Source: Aurifilum marmelostoma (lineage: Eukaryota; Ascomycota; Sordariomycetes; Diaporthales; Cryphonectriaceae). From it: DNA of 64,000 nucleotides. The stretch spans positions 1,984,001 to 2,048,000 of the forward strand of contig JAMXSV010000017.1 in the NCBI GenBank assembly GCA_027559495.1, read 5' to 3'. A model generated the notes under the pieces. That model saw only the letters and a program-made list of their open reading frames with translations. It was not told the origin of the DNA and did not search any database. The translations under genes and the position numbers were made by a program. The stretch's first letter is position 1, and each line of letters opens with the position of its first letter. Positions 49,286 to 59,844 of the stretch are shown in pieces.

Positions 49286-51139
49286 ATGAACGCTCCATCT
49301 CATTCAACGGGACGCAGGCCGAATACCCGGAAGCGTAGTCACTCCGAGACTAGAAGGCGCGGTGCCAAGCGAATGCGCAGAATGACTCCCATCGAAGAGG
49401 TGTCTTTCGAGGTGCCTGTGCAGCAGCGGCAAGGCAACGAAGAAGCGAGCATAAACGACGGGGCCGAAGAAGCCCAGACACCTGCCTCGGCAACACCAAG
49501 AGCAGGTCGTGGCCGTGGACGTGGCCGTGGCAGTGGACGCTCTCGGGCAAGCACCACGAGGAATGCAGGGTCAGCAGAAACTTCGACCGATGCCACAACA
49601 CAGCAGCAGGACTCTTCGGCCACGGGACCCAGTCAGGGAGGAGTGAGTGCGCAAGAAGCCAGGGCAGAGCCTGAGAGTGCACCAACAAGCGCCGTCTCGT
49701 CGTCAAATCCTTCAACGCCGTCTCAACGCCCAGCTAGAGGATCTTCGCGCCCCTATACTCCGGTCAGGGCGACGATCACACCCACGATCTTTGCCCCCGA
49801 GGCGCAGTCGGTGCCCGGCGCGACAGCGACACAGACTGGTGGCCAAGATGCCCCAGCAGTAACCACTCCTCGTCTCCCGCCTCACGGAAACGCGGCAATG
49901 ATCCTGGATTTAGGACAATCGTTTATGGAACCAGCTGGTGATACCCTCATTGACTCTGATATAGCCACCAACTCCCATTTCGAAAGTGAACAATATCCTC
50001 CCCAGCAGCCTGATAGTCAGATACCGCTGCCTTCAATCGAGTCTTGGGACACGCCTTCGAGTCAATTGAGCAAGGAAGAAAGTCAAGGCAGCGACAGTAC
50101 AGTGCCCGAGTTTATGTCGAGCGATGGGACCAGAGTGCGGTTCACAGAAGACGAGGAGATCCTGCGCGACTGGACTCTGCTGGAGGGCATGATCGCAATC
50201 TACGTGCGAGATATTCTAGTCGACTATCTGCCCGTCGACGCGAGCCCCACAGAATTTCCATATGAGGTTCTGCAAAACCTGACACCTCTAGCGCGGGCTA
50301 TGTGTGAAAACCCGTTGTATGCGCCGTACTTGTTCGAGCTAGCGATCTGGAACATTCTTGACGAAACGTTCTTCGCCCGCAACTCGGTCGCTTGGGCGTA
50401 TGAGAGCTACGATCAAGAGAAGCGCACATTCAGTGAAAGTGGAGGAGTTGCGAGGGTCGTCAACAATCTCTCACGTGAGTATTCAGTAACCCCTATCGAG
50501 GCGTGACATCATGGAATCGTTTGGACTTCGGTTGGAAACAAAAGCTGACGCGTGAATTTGATACCGGAAGGCGTGTGGGGTGTATCTACAAGAGACGAAA
50601 CCCGACGTTACAGCAAGCGATTGAGGTTCTTTGAGTGGCGCAAGGACGCCGTGGACTTTGTGTTTGAAACGCTGATCAGCCACGCATCTTGCGAGAAGAT
50701 GGCCAACGCGAGCATCTTCGATATTTTGTGGACGTGGCTGGATGCCTTCAGGCCTGAATACATGACCGGAGACGCAACGGCATGGGACACGCTGGTGTTC
50801 CGGACGACGCGTCTGGTAACTACGGCTGCGAACCTGGCGGTGAAAATGAGACGGTCGCCAGACGGCGTATGGAGCCCGTTCATCCCCACTGCTGGGAGCC
50901 GTGCGGCCGGGGGAGCCGTGACGGTTCACCCGAAAAGGGAGCTCGCCCTGCCGGCTGATCAGGACGGCCTGCTGCCCGACTCGATTGTCGTATCGACGAT
51001 TGTGCCCGGTCTGAGCAAGTATACAGTGTATCGATCCGAAGAAGACCAGAATCTGTCTGTCATGAAGAGAAGAGTGAGGAGAAAGGCCAAGTGTTTTGTT
51101 GATCTTAGTTTGTTCGAGGTGCAGCGGAATATTCACTAG
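49286..51139 (+). CDS. Partner C: RG-rich nuclear-type protein with the conserved helical C-terminal domain (uncharacterised family)
   Basis: Two exons (49286-50474 and 50571-51139; 96-nt phase-1 intron with a CTGAC branch site) give 585 residues. The N-terminus has clustered basic residues (NTRKRSHSETRRRGAKRMRR) and an RG-rich block at about 72-88, then ~200 residues of Ser/Thr/Pro/Gln-rich low complexity. The C-terminal ~290 residues contain YAPYLFELAIWNILDETFFARNSVAWA, then at the intron RVWGVSTRDETRRYSKRLRFFEWR, and DSIVVSTIVPGLSKYTV. These align with partners A and B in order and spacing, including the intron at the same position and phase, though this is the most divergent copy. It is divergent from Hsp70-B and has no Hsp70-like gene upstream on its own strand. 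Function unknown. Confidence 0.82.
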
Positions 51140-52600
51140 GTGCTGGATGTCATAGATTTATTGTCGAAGGAGGCAGAACTGGTCCTATTGTAAACGGGCA
51201 GCTGTTATTGGTATGTCTGCACAGCTTTTTGAGAAGACGAGTAATGACATGGGGTTCTGGATCACTGTGGCACTGGGCAAGAGTGAGAAAAGGTCATGAA
51301 TTTCGTTAATATGAATTTGTGCCTACAATTAATTTGAATGTTCCTGCCATTTTGAGGACAACACTGGCGTGAAGAATCACTAAGCGACGTCCGCGGAGTT
51401 GAGCACAGTACTCTGCAGTGGCACTATGAAGTCGTCCTGATACGTGCTGGTACATGCTGTGGAGACAGCGAGCGCTTCGGGCCAAAGCACTGCTCAGGAT
51501 CGAACCCTGGGTACTTGTCGAGTGGCCAATTTTCGAGGGTTATCACAGCAACTGCAGCGGCTGAATAAGTACTGCCTATATCTCCCGCCTTTCAACCTTC
51601 GGCTTGACACGTCTCGCAAGGAGCACATCGAGGATATGACTGTCATCGTACGTTTGGATCTTTCTTACCCACTACGTCGACCTTGTCAGCTTGACACATC
51701 AACCTCGGAGCCTCGGACGGCAGCATGGCCTCAGGTACGGAAAAATGACATGGGTGCTGACCCTAGAAACGGAGGATTTAACCCCCTATCCCCTCCCTTG
51801 TGCCCAGCTAGGCAGGTCAGAGGTGATACAGGTAACAGAAACATGAATCATCAGAACCAACCGCAGGATTTTGAAAACCATTCAATCCCACCCAACATGA
51901 ACACCGCTCCAACACACACTTCTGAGCCCTTTCGCAGCACAGCGTCGGACGTACAAGGCTTGAGGCGTAGCAGCACTTGTGGAACCCGACGGGTCCTATG
52001 CGCCCTAGGACGCAGGGCAGAGTTCGATAGTGCCAGGATCGTGCATGGCGGCGGCTGAGATATTGCACAAGCTGCAGGTGTAGAATCCTTCCGAGTGGTC
52101 GGCTGGTCAGTCCGTTGGTGACGATGCCATAAGACTCGCGTCCGCGCCTCGGGCTCTGCCTTCATTTGGTCTTACTGGTAGTTCAACAGAGAGAAATAAT
52201 GAGTGATCTTCATACGCGCGGAGTTTTCGATTCTGCGATGAAGTGACTGGTTATATGACAGCTGGGAGGCCTTTCTTTGCAGTCTGGCTAGTGTGGATCA
52301 AAGACCCTGTACACCCTCTCACCTTGGCGGGCTTCCTCATGAATGTCAGAGGGGAGCTGTCAGCTCATAATAAGGCTCCCAGTAACACGCATACATATGA
52401 CGTCCACCAGCGCATCAGCCCTCCTCCGGTCCTGATGAAACCTCTCAACTCTTCCATCCAGGCGCGTCGCATAGTCTAAGAGCCCGCAATTCGCGACCGG
52501 GACCGTCTCATTACCATTCTTTCGAGATCCATCACAGGGCTGTGCAGTACTCACAGTAATCACACACTTGTGTGAGAGATCAATCGAAACTACATCCATC
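51140..52600. other. 1.5-kb intergenic interval
   Basis: Holds the partner C 3' flank and the promoter of the SLATT gene. A 204-codon plus-strand frame (51,444-52,058) starts at a non-ATG codon, is low-complexity and shows no domain; I do not call it a gene. Confidence 0.5.
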
Positions 52601-53464
52601 ATGGAGAAAGGGCCAACCCCGCCGTCAGCAAACGGTGCAGCTCCCGGCATACCGCAGACACCTGCTCAAGCACAAGGGGTGCAAGCGCCACCGTCAGGAA
52701 ACACAGACGCAACCAGCACCAAGCTTGCAACATCCGGCCACAACGTCCTCACCCACTCGGCCGACAACCCTACCCCTACCCAGCCAAAACTCCCCAAGGC
52801 CAGCACCAACATTCAGTGGGCTCAACCCATCGGCCTGCATATCCGTGAGAAGAGCGATGAGCCTCTGATGGTCTTCCGGCGCGCCGTCGGAATCAACAGC
52901 GACTTGGCGCCCAGATCAGAGCGGCCCGGCGCCGATGAGCTGGGCATGCGCGAGCCGACGGGTGTCTACAAGAACGTTTTGCGCGAAAAGAGGCGGCGCA
53001 AGACACAGCACTTCTTCGTGTCGTGGCTGCTCAACTTTATCCACTTTGCGCAGATTGTCATCGGCGCGACCCTGACTGCCCTGGGCCCCAACGCGTCCCG
53101 GTACGCCGTGCCCATCACCGTACTGGGCGCCATCAACACTGTCATCGCGGGCGTGCTCGCCCTCTTGAAGGGCCAGGGTCTCCCTGAGAGGCTGCACAAG
53201 GACGAGACCGAGTACCGCAAGCTCCAGGAGTGGATCGAGAAGACGGAGGCGCTCCTGGTCACGGGTATCATAGGGAGGGACAGGAGGGATGTCGGGGTAC
53301 TGGTCGAGAGCGCCTTTCGCAAGTACAACTCGGCGCAGACGTCGCAGGAGAATAACCGTCCTGATAATTACGTGCCTGACCCTGGGAGTCATGCGCACCA
53401 CGGTAAGAAAGGATCGAGCTCGGATACGGATGAGGGGGCTGGGATTAAGCCGGCCACCCTCTAG
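52601..53464 (+). CDS. SLATT-domain (fungal type) two-TM membrane protein
   Basis: Single exon, 287 residues; start is the ATG giving MEKGPTPPSANGAAPG, with frame open but ATG-less upstream. The N-terminal ~130 residues are Pro/Thr/Gln-rich. Then RRRKTQHFFVSWLLNFIHFAQIV begins the first hydrophobic segment (about 140-161), followed by NASRYAVPITVLGAINTVIAGVLALLKGQGLPERL with the second (about 167-188) and an amphipathic helix (EYRKLQEWIEKTEALLVTG). A pair of TM helices joined by a short loop, with the GxLALLKGQGLPxR-type end, is the pattern of Pfam SLATT_fungal. In bacteria SLATT proteins are predicted pore-forming effectors in nucleotide-sensing defence loci; fungal versions have no established role. 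The tail is acidic and polar. It stands 1.5 kb from partner C. Confidence 0.8.
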   Translation: MEKGPTPPSANGAAPGIPQTPAQAQGVQAPPSGNTDATSTKLATSGHNVLTHSADNPTPTQPKLPKASTNIQWAQPIGLHIREKSDEPLMVFRRAVGINSDLAPRSERPGADELGMREPTGVYKNVLREKRRRKTQHFFVSWLLNFIHFAQIVIGATLTALGPNASRYAVPITVLGAINTVIAGVLALLKGQGLPERLHKDETEYRKLQEWIEKTEALLVTGIIGRDRRDVGVLVESAFRKYNSAQTSQENNRPDNYVPDPGSHAHHGKKGSSSDTDEGAGIKPATL

Positions 53465-55349
53465 GGCTGTGATGGGTTTGATCGCGGAAGTGAAGTGATT
53501 TTGGCTCATAATGGATAGTAATGATTATCTGCTGGACCAGAGGCCCAAGGAGCACAGAATTGGCCTACTAACATCTTGGAATACTTTATAATCCTTGTCT
53601 ATCCCCTTTTCTTCGAAATATCGCAGACCCTCGTATGTAGCTTCTGAATTGCGGGCATTTCCCCCTTCATAGCGATGGCAGAGCCTAGAAACTCCACGTG
53701 CCTCTGGAGGATACCAACATAGTGCCCGCTTTGTGTACGGCCCCTTGTATGTTAAGGGTTACTATCATATCGGTGGCGGTCTCGTTCTCGACATTTTGGC
53801 CTCGAACCTTGGCTGAGATATCACAATGGAGATATCCTCATGGTTGTACCCTGGTAAATGAGCGTCTGAGTCCGGTCAGCAGAATTGCGAGAGCACGCCG
53901 AGAAAGTCTCCAGTGCACTCCACAAATTGTGACAGCTCGCGATACCAATTCCTCACCTCCTGATACGCCGACCATCACGCCTTGCGGCGCGCCAGCCCGC
54001 ATGGTACCCCGAAGAAGCAAGTCCCCATCTTCGTAGACGACTAGGCACACAATGCGAACATCCAGAATGCTGAATGTCTGGCGTGTATTCAGTCTGTCGG
54101 CCAGCCACGACAAGATGGCTAAGTCAGGAGTGAGAAACCACGAATGGAACGAGTCAAAAATGCACAAATGTGAGTCCGCTAATCATATTATCTAGCTCTG
54201 TGTGAAGATTCGAGTGAGGTTTCAATTTACGTCAGTGTACTTCTATATTAGCTAAGGTTTGCTTGTGTGTGCTTACAAAAATAAAATGTGATAAATTTCA
54301 CTTGTTTTAAGCACTGAAATACTCAGAGAATGTAGTCTTTGGACATGGCTCAAGGTCAAGCAAGCAAGAGTTTCTGCGTTCAGCGGTTGCGATCTCTCCT
54401 TGGCCAATGCCAGAGCTTCTGAACACACTGAAGTAAAAATTTCAGCGAATGCACAGAGGTGCGCTAGACTTGAAAGCAGGAACAATTATAGGATCACGCG
54501 TACTGGGCAGACCTCAGGGCTTCTCTGCCAAACGTGCGAGGGCATATTTCCACACCTCAATCCCATATCACGATGATGCTTTATCAATGATATCAACGGG
54601 AAAGGCATGGGAACACTTCGACTTCAGGAATAATCACGCAAGTGAGTGGTGAATCTGTCCTTCTTGAAAAGGGATCAAAGGAGATTCTCACATATATAAA
54701 CAGGAAGAGTGTCAGGTTGGCAAATACTATGGCAGGATGTGAGGTGGTGGCCACGAGGCGTACGTAATCTGACGTGGAGCCAGGCTTTGCAGATCATCGG
54801 GATCATCCTCGATACATTTCTGTTACATCTATATGCTAGGTAGTCAAGCCCGGACTCGATCCCAGTTGTGACTGTGTATTACGCCTCACTTCGAAGCCCC
54901 CAGTGTCGGATGTGATGTTGGGGGTTCAGCTCCGCTACGGCCTCGTAAACGTTGGCTGCAGCAAAGTGGCCTATAAGAATGAAGGTAAGATGGCATGATT
55001 ACAATGCGAAGTATTCTGCAAATAATGGTTCAATTCTGTAGAGTGTATCCAAACTGGGCGAAGCAGGCAGTCTCTGAACCATGAAAAGGCTAAGTATAGA
55101 AAGAAAGCATCCGGCATTGGGATGATTAATTACTGCGAGAGCCTTCCAGGTTATGGATCTATAAATGTCCTTGTTTTCAACAAGTGTGCGAGGTATAAGG
55201 TCATCTGGGAAGTACATGGCATCATGAAACTAGGAGTCAGGTATATTTCAGATAATATCCTCACGCCGTAAAATCACATTATTGATGAGATCACACGGAC
55301 ATGTATAGTGTGACGAGCTCTTTTGATTATAACCTTCTTTGTAGGCTGA
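53465..55349. other. 1.9-kb intergenic interval before the inserted element
   Basis: No supported gene. A minus-strand frame at 53,838-54,167 reads like protein (FHSWFLTPDLAILSWLADRL) but lacks an ATG and is blocked upstream by a stop; it may be the relic of a lost gene. The remainder (54,170-55,349) is A+T-rich and featureless. Confidence 0.5.
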
Positions 55350-55363
55350 CAGCTTGAATCACA
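55350..55363. repeat. Left copy of 14-bp target-site duplication
   Basis: CAGCTTGAATCACA, identical to 56,456-56,469. Confidence 0.75.
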
Positions 55364-56455
55364 ACTCTCCTAAAAATTTTCTTCAGTTCTTAGAACTATT
55401 AAGAAAGTGATAGGCCTTCCCGCCGGTTTTATAGGGTTCCCAGGGTTGCCTATCACGCCCTAATTACCCACAAAACCTCGTCAACCTTCGACCCTCAACC
55501 CTACCCCCTCTACCTCGAAAACGCTCTCGACGAGGGCTTAGAGTCAAGCTTAGAGAGTTCCTTGGCTCTAGGGCTCTCAGCGATCTTCTCTATCGCTTCG
55601 ATAATATATCTACCCTTACGCGCAGTCTTTCTGCTATAACTGCTGACGAGAACGACTCTAGAGAGAAGCTAGACCGCGCACCAACTATGCTAGGTTTTCG
55701 CCCCTCGTAGTTTTTCCTAGTGCTGTCTACCCTCTATACGACGATTATGCATTAATAACGCCGGATTAAGACTTCTAGGATACACTTAGCAGTATTTACA
55801 CTCGATACCGATACCTAGTATGCAAATGGTGTTGTTGTAGTGGCCAGTGTGGTGGACCTCGGATTCGGAAGGACAGTGGATCCTGAAGATTCCCTATATA
55901 AGAAAAAGGACACCCACCGTTAGCTTTGCTTTCAGATAGACAACAACAACACGTTCTTTTGCTCTCTTTCCAATTCGCATCTTTTTTGAGCCACCTGGGC
56001 AGGTCTAGGGCAGGGTTTTCACCCCGATCCTGTGCCTCGTTGGCCTTAATTTGCCGTTCGTACGATACAGCACGCTTGGGTCGACGGGGCCCGGGCCCAT
56101 GACTTGGTCTTCTGTCCTCTTCATCGTGCGACAGCGCCCGAGTTTTGGTTCAGTGTCTATATTCAGGGCAATAGAAGGGACTTAAAAATAGAGGGCTATA
56201 GGCAAGAAAATTCTAGCTTAGAAGGGAGATGCTGCAACATCCTAGAAGATGCGGATTTTAGCAAATCCAGGCACAGCTCGCATGCGGAGGCGAGGGATAG
56301 CTCGAATATAGCTAGGACTAACTGGCCGAATCCCTATTTCTTACTACTTAAGGAGTAGGGTGCAGATTTGCTAGATGCTAAATAGTAGCCCAGCGCGCTT
56401 ATACCCCTAGGGAGGTTCTCTCGGCGTTAAATATACAAACAAACAAATAAACAAA
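55364..56455 (+). mobile_element. Degenerate retroelement-like insertion, 1,092 bp
   Basis: The interval is bounded by perfect 14-bp direct repeats and its right end, just before the second repeat, is an A-rich simple tail of ACAA/AAAC units (about 56,432-56,455). A 3' A-rich tail plus a target duplication of this length is what non-LTR retrotransposition (or a SINE mobilised by it) leaves. Inside there is no long coding frame and many TA, CTA and TAG triplets, consistent with old decay or RIP-type C-to-T change. A TATATAA sits near 55,893. A sub-part starting TGTTG at 55,830 and ending near 56,069 looks LTR-like, so the insert may be composite. Confidence 0.6.
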
Positions 56456-56469
56456 CAGCTTGAATCACA
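56456..56469. repeat. Right copy of 14-bp target-site duplication
   Basis: Same 14 bases as 55,350-55,363. Joining flank to flank over one copy gives a plausible empty site. Confidence 0.75.
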
Positions 56470-56948
56470 CTTTCGGTACCAGGGACCCACCCAGAGTTCA
56501 GCCAAGTGTTACAAGTAGAGTACCAGACCCCACTACAGAAGGGTCTCAGCCAATCACAATTAATATACAGCTAATAACAAATTCTTGCAATGCAGTAGCT
56601 ATTAAGAACAGCGCTTTCCAAATGTGAATTAGGCCTCCAGGTTATACAGGCACGATATTATAGCTGAGTAAGTGTAGTCGATATATATTAATCTTCTTTA
56701 TTGTGCTTCTAATATAAATTTCTAAATATAATTTACTAACTCTGCCTACCCTTTTTCCTAATTGTCTAACTTCTTGGCAAATCTGCAAAAGGGATATTGT
56801 GGTTCTTCAATATGAATGTACATTCTGGAAAGGAATGCCATCTCACAGCCCACGGGTGCGCATCGAAGATACGCATCCAGCACAAGCTTTCCTGCATGGA
56901 GACGTAACCCGTCCTTCAAAGCCTCCCAGGGCTTTCCCCACCACTACC
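56470..56948. other. Intergenic between insertion and the rhodopsin-like gene 3' end
   Basis: 479 bp, A+T-rich to about 56,790, no supported gene. Confidence 0.5.
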
Positions 56949-58176
56949 TCATGCGAAACTCTTTGCACTGTATTCATACTTACTGTGTGAAAGGCCTTCA
57001 CCGTCTGACGAGGACCAGCCCTCGGAGGTGACCGAGTAGACCTGTGTGACAGTGACGGCGCGGGAGGTCGCGTTAGAACTGTGCGCGTCGGCCTGGCGCA
57101 TATAGCCCTTTCTGCTGGAGTCGAGACCCATGGCACGCAGCTCGGTCGCGTTTGACTTTGTTGCCGACTTGCTCTGCTGGTTCTCCTGAAACATCTTGAA
57201 CAGGGTGCGGACCATGGGCAGCGATCCGGCAATGAGGGCCGTGTCGCACTCGACGACGGTCCATAGGATGATATCACCCATTCCAACTATATATTTTGCA
57301 CATGGTTAGCTTTTGTTGTTGCTGCTCATGCTGAACCATGAAGAGCCCGCTTAGCCTACCCATATAATCACTCGTGGCAAAATAAGCCGTAGCATATGGA
57401 AGTCTGACAATCGTGGCAACGGAAGCGAGGATACCAAGGGACAAGACGCCAATCACAGCCCGCTTCTTGCCCCTGCCCATCTGGATGTCTTTGATGATGA
57501 TAAAGGGTAAGATCGCAGTCGTAATGTCCGTGATGAGGTTGAAGCCGGAGATAATGAACGTGATGGCCACGGTAATCATGTTTGTAACGCATGTACCCGA
57601 CACCTCTCCCCAGGAGGCTGCGATGGGCCGGCACTGTAGGACGACATATAGTTGTACAAAGACCGTTGAGACGACCGAGATCCCGATGAGAACCCAGAGA
57701 ATGAGTCGGTGCCGCTTCTGGACTGCGATTCGCAACAGGGTGATGCAGATACTGCACTTGATGAAGACGTAGCCACTGAGAAAGAAGCATTGCCAGAGGA
57801 AAATGACCTAGTGCACAGCGTGATAAATTAGTTACTGCGCGCTCTAACCCTCTCATCATCTAAGTTATCAAGAAAGATATTTACTTTCCTTGGCGGCTTC
57901 CATGTATATCACGCCTGTTGGCCCGCCGGGTATTCCAGAGTCTGGAGTGCCTAGTCCAGTATGCGCTCCATAGATGATTACGCCGTTATGGACCATATTG
58001 ATCACCCATCCGACACACATGAGGGCGTCCTCTACCGCAAACTTCATGGATTGAACTCGTGCCGTGACTCGCAGAGAGAGGACGATCGTTGATGCTATCG
58101 AGAAGGCCAATGTAATTCCATAGATACTTGCCGCCAAGCCTGTTGGTGTTATTGGGTGCCATCCTGCTGGAGCCAT
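56949..58176 (-). CDS. Fungal rhodopsin-like (Pth11-related) integral membrane protein
   Basis: Start ATG at 58176 (MAPAGWHPITPTG), stop at 56949. Exon 3 (57286-56949) joins exon 2 (57807-57360) cleanly by a 73-nt phase-1 intron, giving DYMVGMGDIILWTVVECD. Hydrophobic segments include the first (SIYGITLAFSIASTIVLSL), then FFLSGYVFIKCSICITLLRI, LILWVLIGISVVSTVFVQL, ITVAITFIISGFNLI and AVIGVLSLGILASVATIV; CRPIAASW and the WTVVE helix are typical of the family. The C-terminal ~80 residues are polar and cytoplasmic. Such proteins include candidate receptors like Magnaporthe Pth11; most are unstudied. The first junction is a problem: the good donor (57884, GTAAAT) is phase 1 while the acceptor (57808) needs phase 0. 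A weaker donor GTGATA at 57912 fits but drops about 10 expected residues. Confidence 0.85.
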
Positions 58177-59844
58177 TTTCGCAAGTGAGTAAGGTGACCA
58201 TGTAATTGATTGTAGGAACGAGGGTCGGTAGCAGAATCAAACTTAATGCTTAATTAGTCCTGTAGAATGCCTAGCCAGAGGCGGCCAAGCAGGACACAAC
58301 AGAATATAACAAAAATAACGAGGCCAGACAGACCTGAGGCAAACCAGCAGCGCAAAAGACAATGGTAAGGGGTATACAGACTTGTAGTCATCTAGGGTAC
58401 GGCCGTCGATGCAGATTTGTTGCCTATCAAATTACGGTGATTCCAGAAGGGAGTTGCATCCCAGTCCATGCCAGCCTCCAACGCAGTGTTGGTTCCATCG
58501 AAGCCTCCCAAAGCCCTGGATTCTACTACAGGGGATGGAGGCGAAGGCTCATAAGGTGGTTCGTGCGCAACTGTTGTTCTTGCTCATTATTTGCAGCCTT
58601 GTGGCATCATGAACCAGTTATTCCCGTTCCGGACGCAGTTGGTCTTATGCCCCAGCCAGGCTTTCCACTCTTGCCATGTAATGTCCAATAGGAAAGGAGA
58701 ACAGCCCGGTTCACTCTGGAACTTTTAAGACCCAAAACATCTAGAAGTGTCTTAGGATCATCCTATGCCATATTCAGATTTGGGTACCAACAAAATTTCC
58801 ACGGTGGTCGTTCCATATGCAACCAAGGATTGCTATCCCAGGGGCCGTTCATACCACTGATGCCACCGAAGTTTCGATGTGACGATTACTCAAGATATGC
58901 CACCCAAATAGGTGTTTCGGATACTACTTGGTGTTGATGGAAACATATTCACATGGACCGACTCGTGGTTGACACCTCGACGGTATTCAACAACGACTCG
59001 AGCTATAAGCGATTCCGCGATGCCGTGCTCTCCGGGAGGGCGGGGGAGGGGGAAGATCCTGCTATCCTGCGAGTATGCTCCATATCTAAGTTGCAACGTG
59101 CCCTGCGCCGCGAAAGGGGTTCGCAGGATGCAGCCTCTTTAGGTAATTCGGCACAAAGCGCCAGGGTATATTGGCCCCGGCTGCGGCGTCGCCAGAAGGT
59201 CTCAGACCGACTCCATGCATGTGATATATCAAATTCCCATGGGCCGAGTAGGAATGCAGCCGGCTGGGCCTTGTTCAGGGGGCACAACGATCACAATTTC
59301 TCTTGCTTCTTTTGTCTAGAACACCTGATTGACGAATCCTTCTGGTTTCTTCTTGACGTAGCATACTTCGCCAGCACCGACTCTCACTGGTGAAACGGAG
59401 GGCGTGCGCAATTGTGGTCAAAGCTCAAAATCTTGGTTTGCCTCCCCGGGCCCCATGGGCTTGAGCAGTTTCCTCGTTTGGCGAGGTTGAGTCGTGGCAT
59501 ATCCACTCCCCACCCGACACCTATACTACATCCCCACTTCTGGTGCAGAGAAGGCTGCGCCGAATGCAGACAGGCGGGTCAGGGTCTTGAAAGTCCGGTA
59601 CAGGAGGATCATGCATTCCTCAGTGGCGTGAAGCTGTAAGCGAGGAGGGCCTCGATTGTACAGTACCAACACCTTGAGGATCACTGGTGTTAACTGTGAC
59701 GAGATGGAGACCTGCCTCTTGCAAGATCAACCTCGGGATCGATGTGAGATGGAAGATCAGAAGATCAATATGTGCGGATTACTATCTAGGGGCATGGAAT
59801 GGCCGAGCAAGTTGTCGCTGAGGCGCTTATACGTGTATACTGCT
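58177..59844. other. 1.7-kb intergenic interval
   Basis: No supported gene. A plus-strand frame with an ATG (58,953-59,393, 146 codons) has no recognisable motif and overlaps antisense frames of similar quality. Confidence 0.5.

Noticed and set aside
50483..51136. 217-codon minus-strand ORF
   Set aside because: Antisense to partner C exon 2, which is supported by a conserved intron and paralogues.
51444..52058. 204-codon plus-strand ORF before the SLATT gene
   Set aside because: Starts at a non-ATG codon, low-complexity, no recognisable domain, no supporting splice signals; left as unannotated intergenic.
54840..54880. tRNA-like B box (GACTCGATCCC)
   Set aside because: No matching A box, acceptor stem or anticodon arm could be drawn around it.
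55830..56069. Solo LTR (TGTTG...TACA with an internal TATATAA)
   Set aside because: No flanking target duplication at these ends, whereas a perfect 14-bp duplication and an A-rich tail define a larger insertion (55,364-56,455); kept only as a possible sub-part.
58953..59393. 146-codon plus-strand ORF with ATG
   Set aside because: Arg-rich, no motif, overlaps equally good antisense frames; insufficient support.
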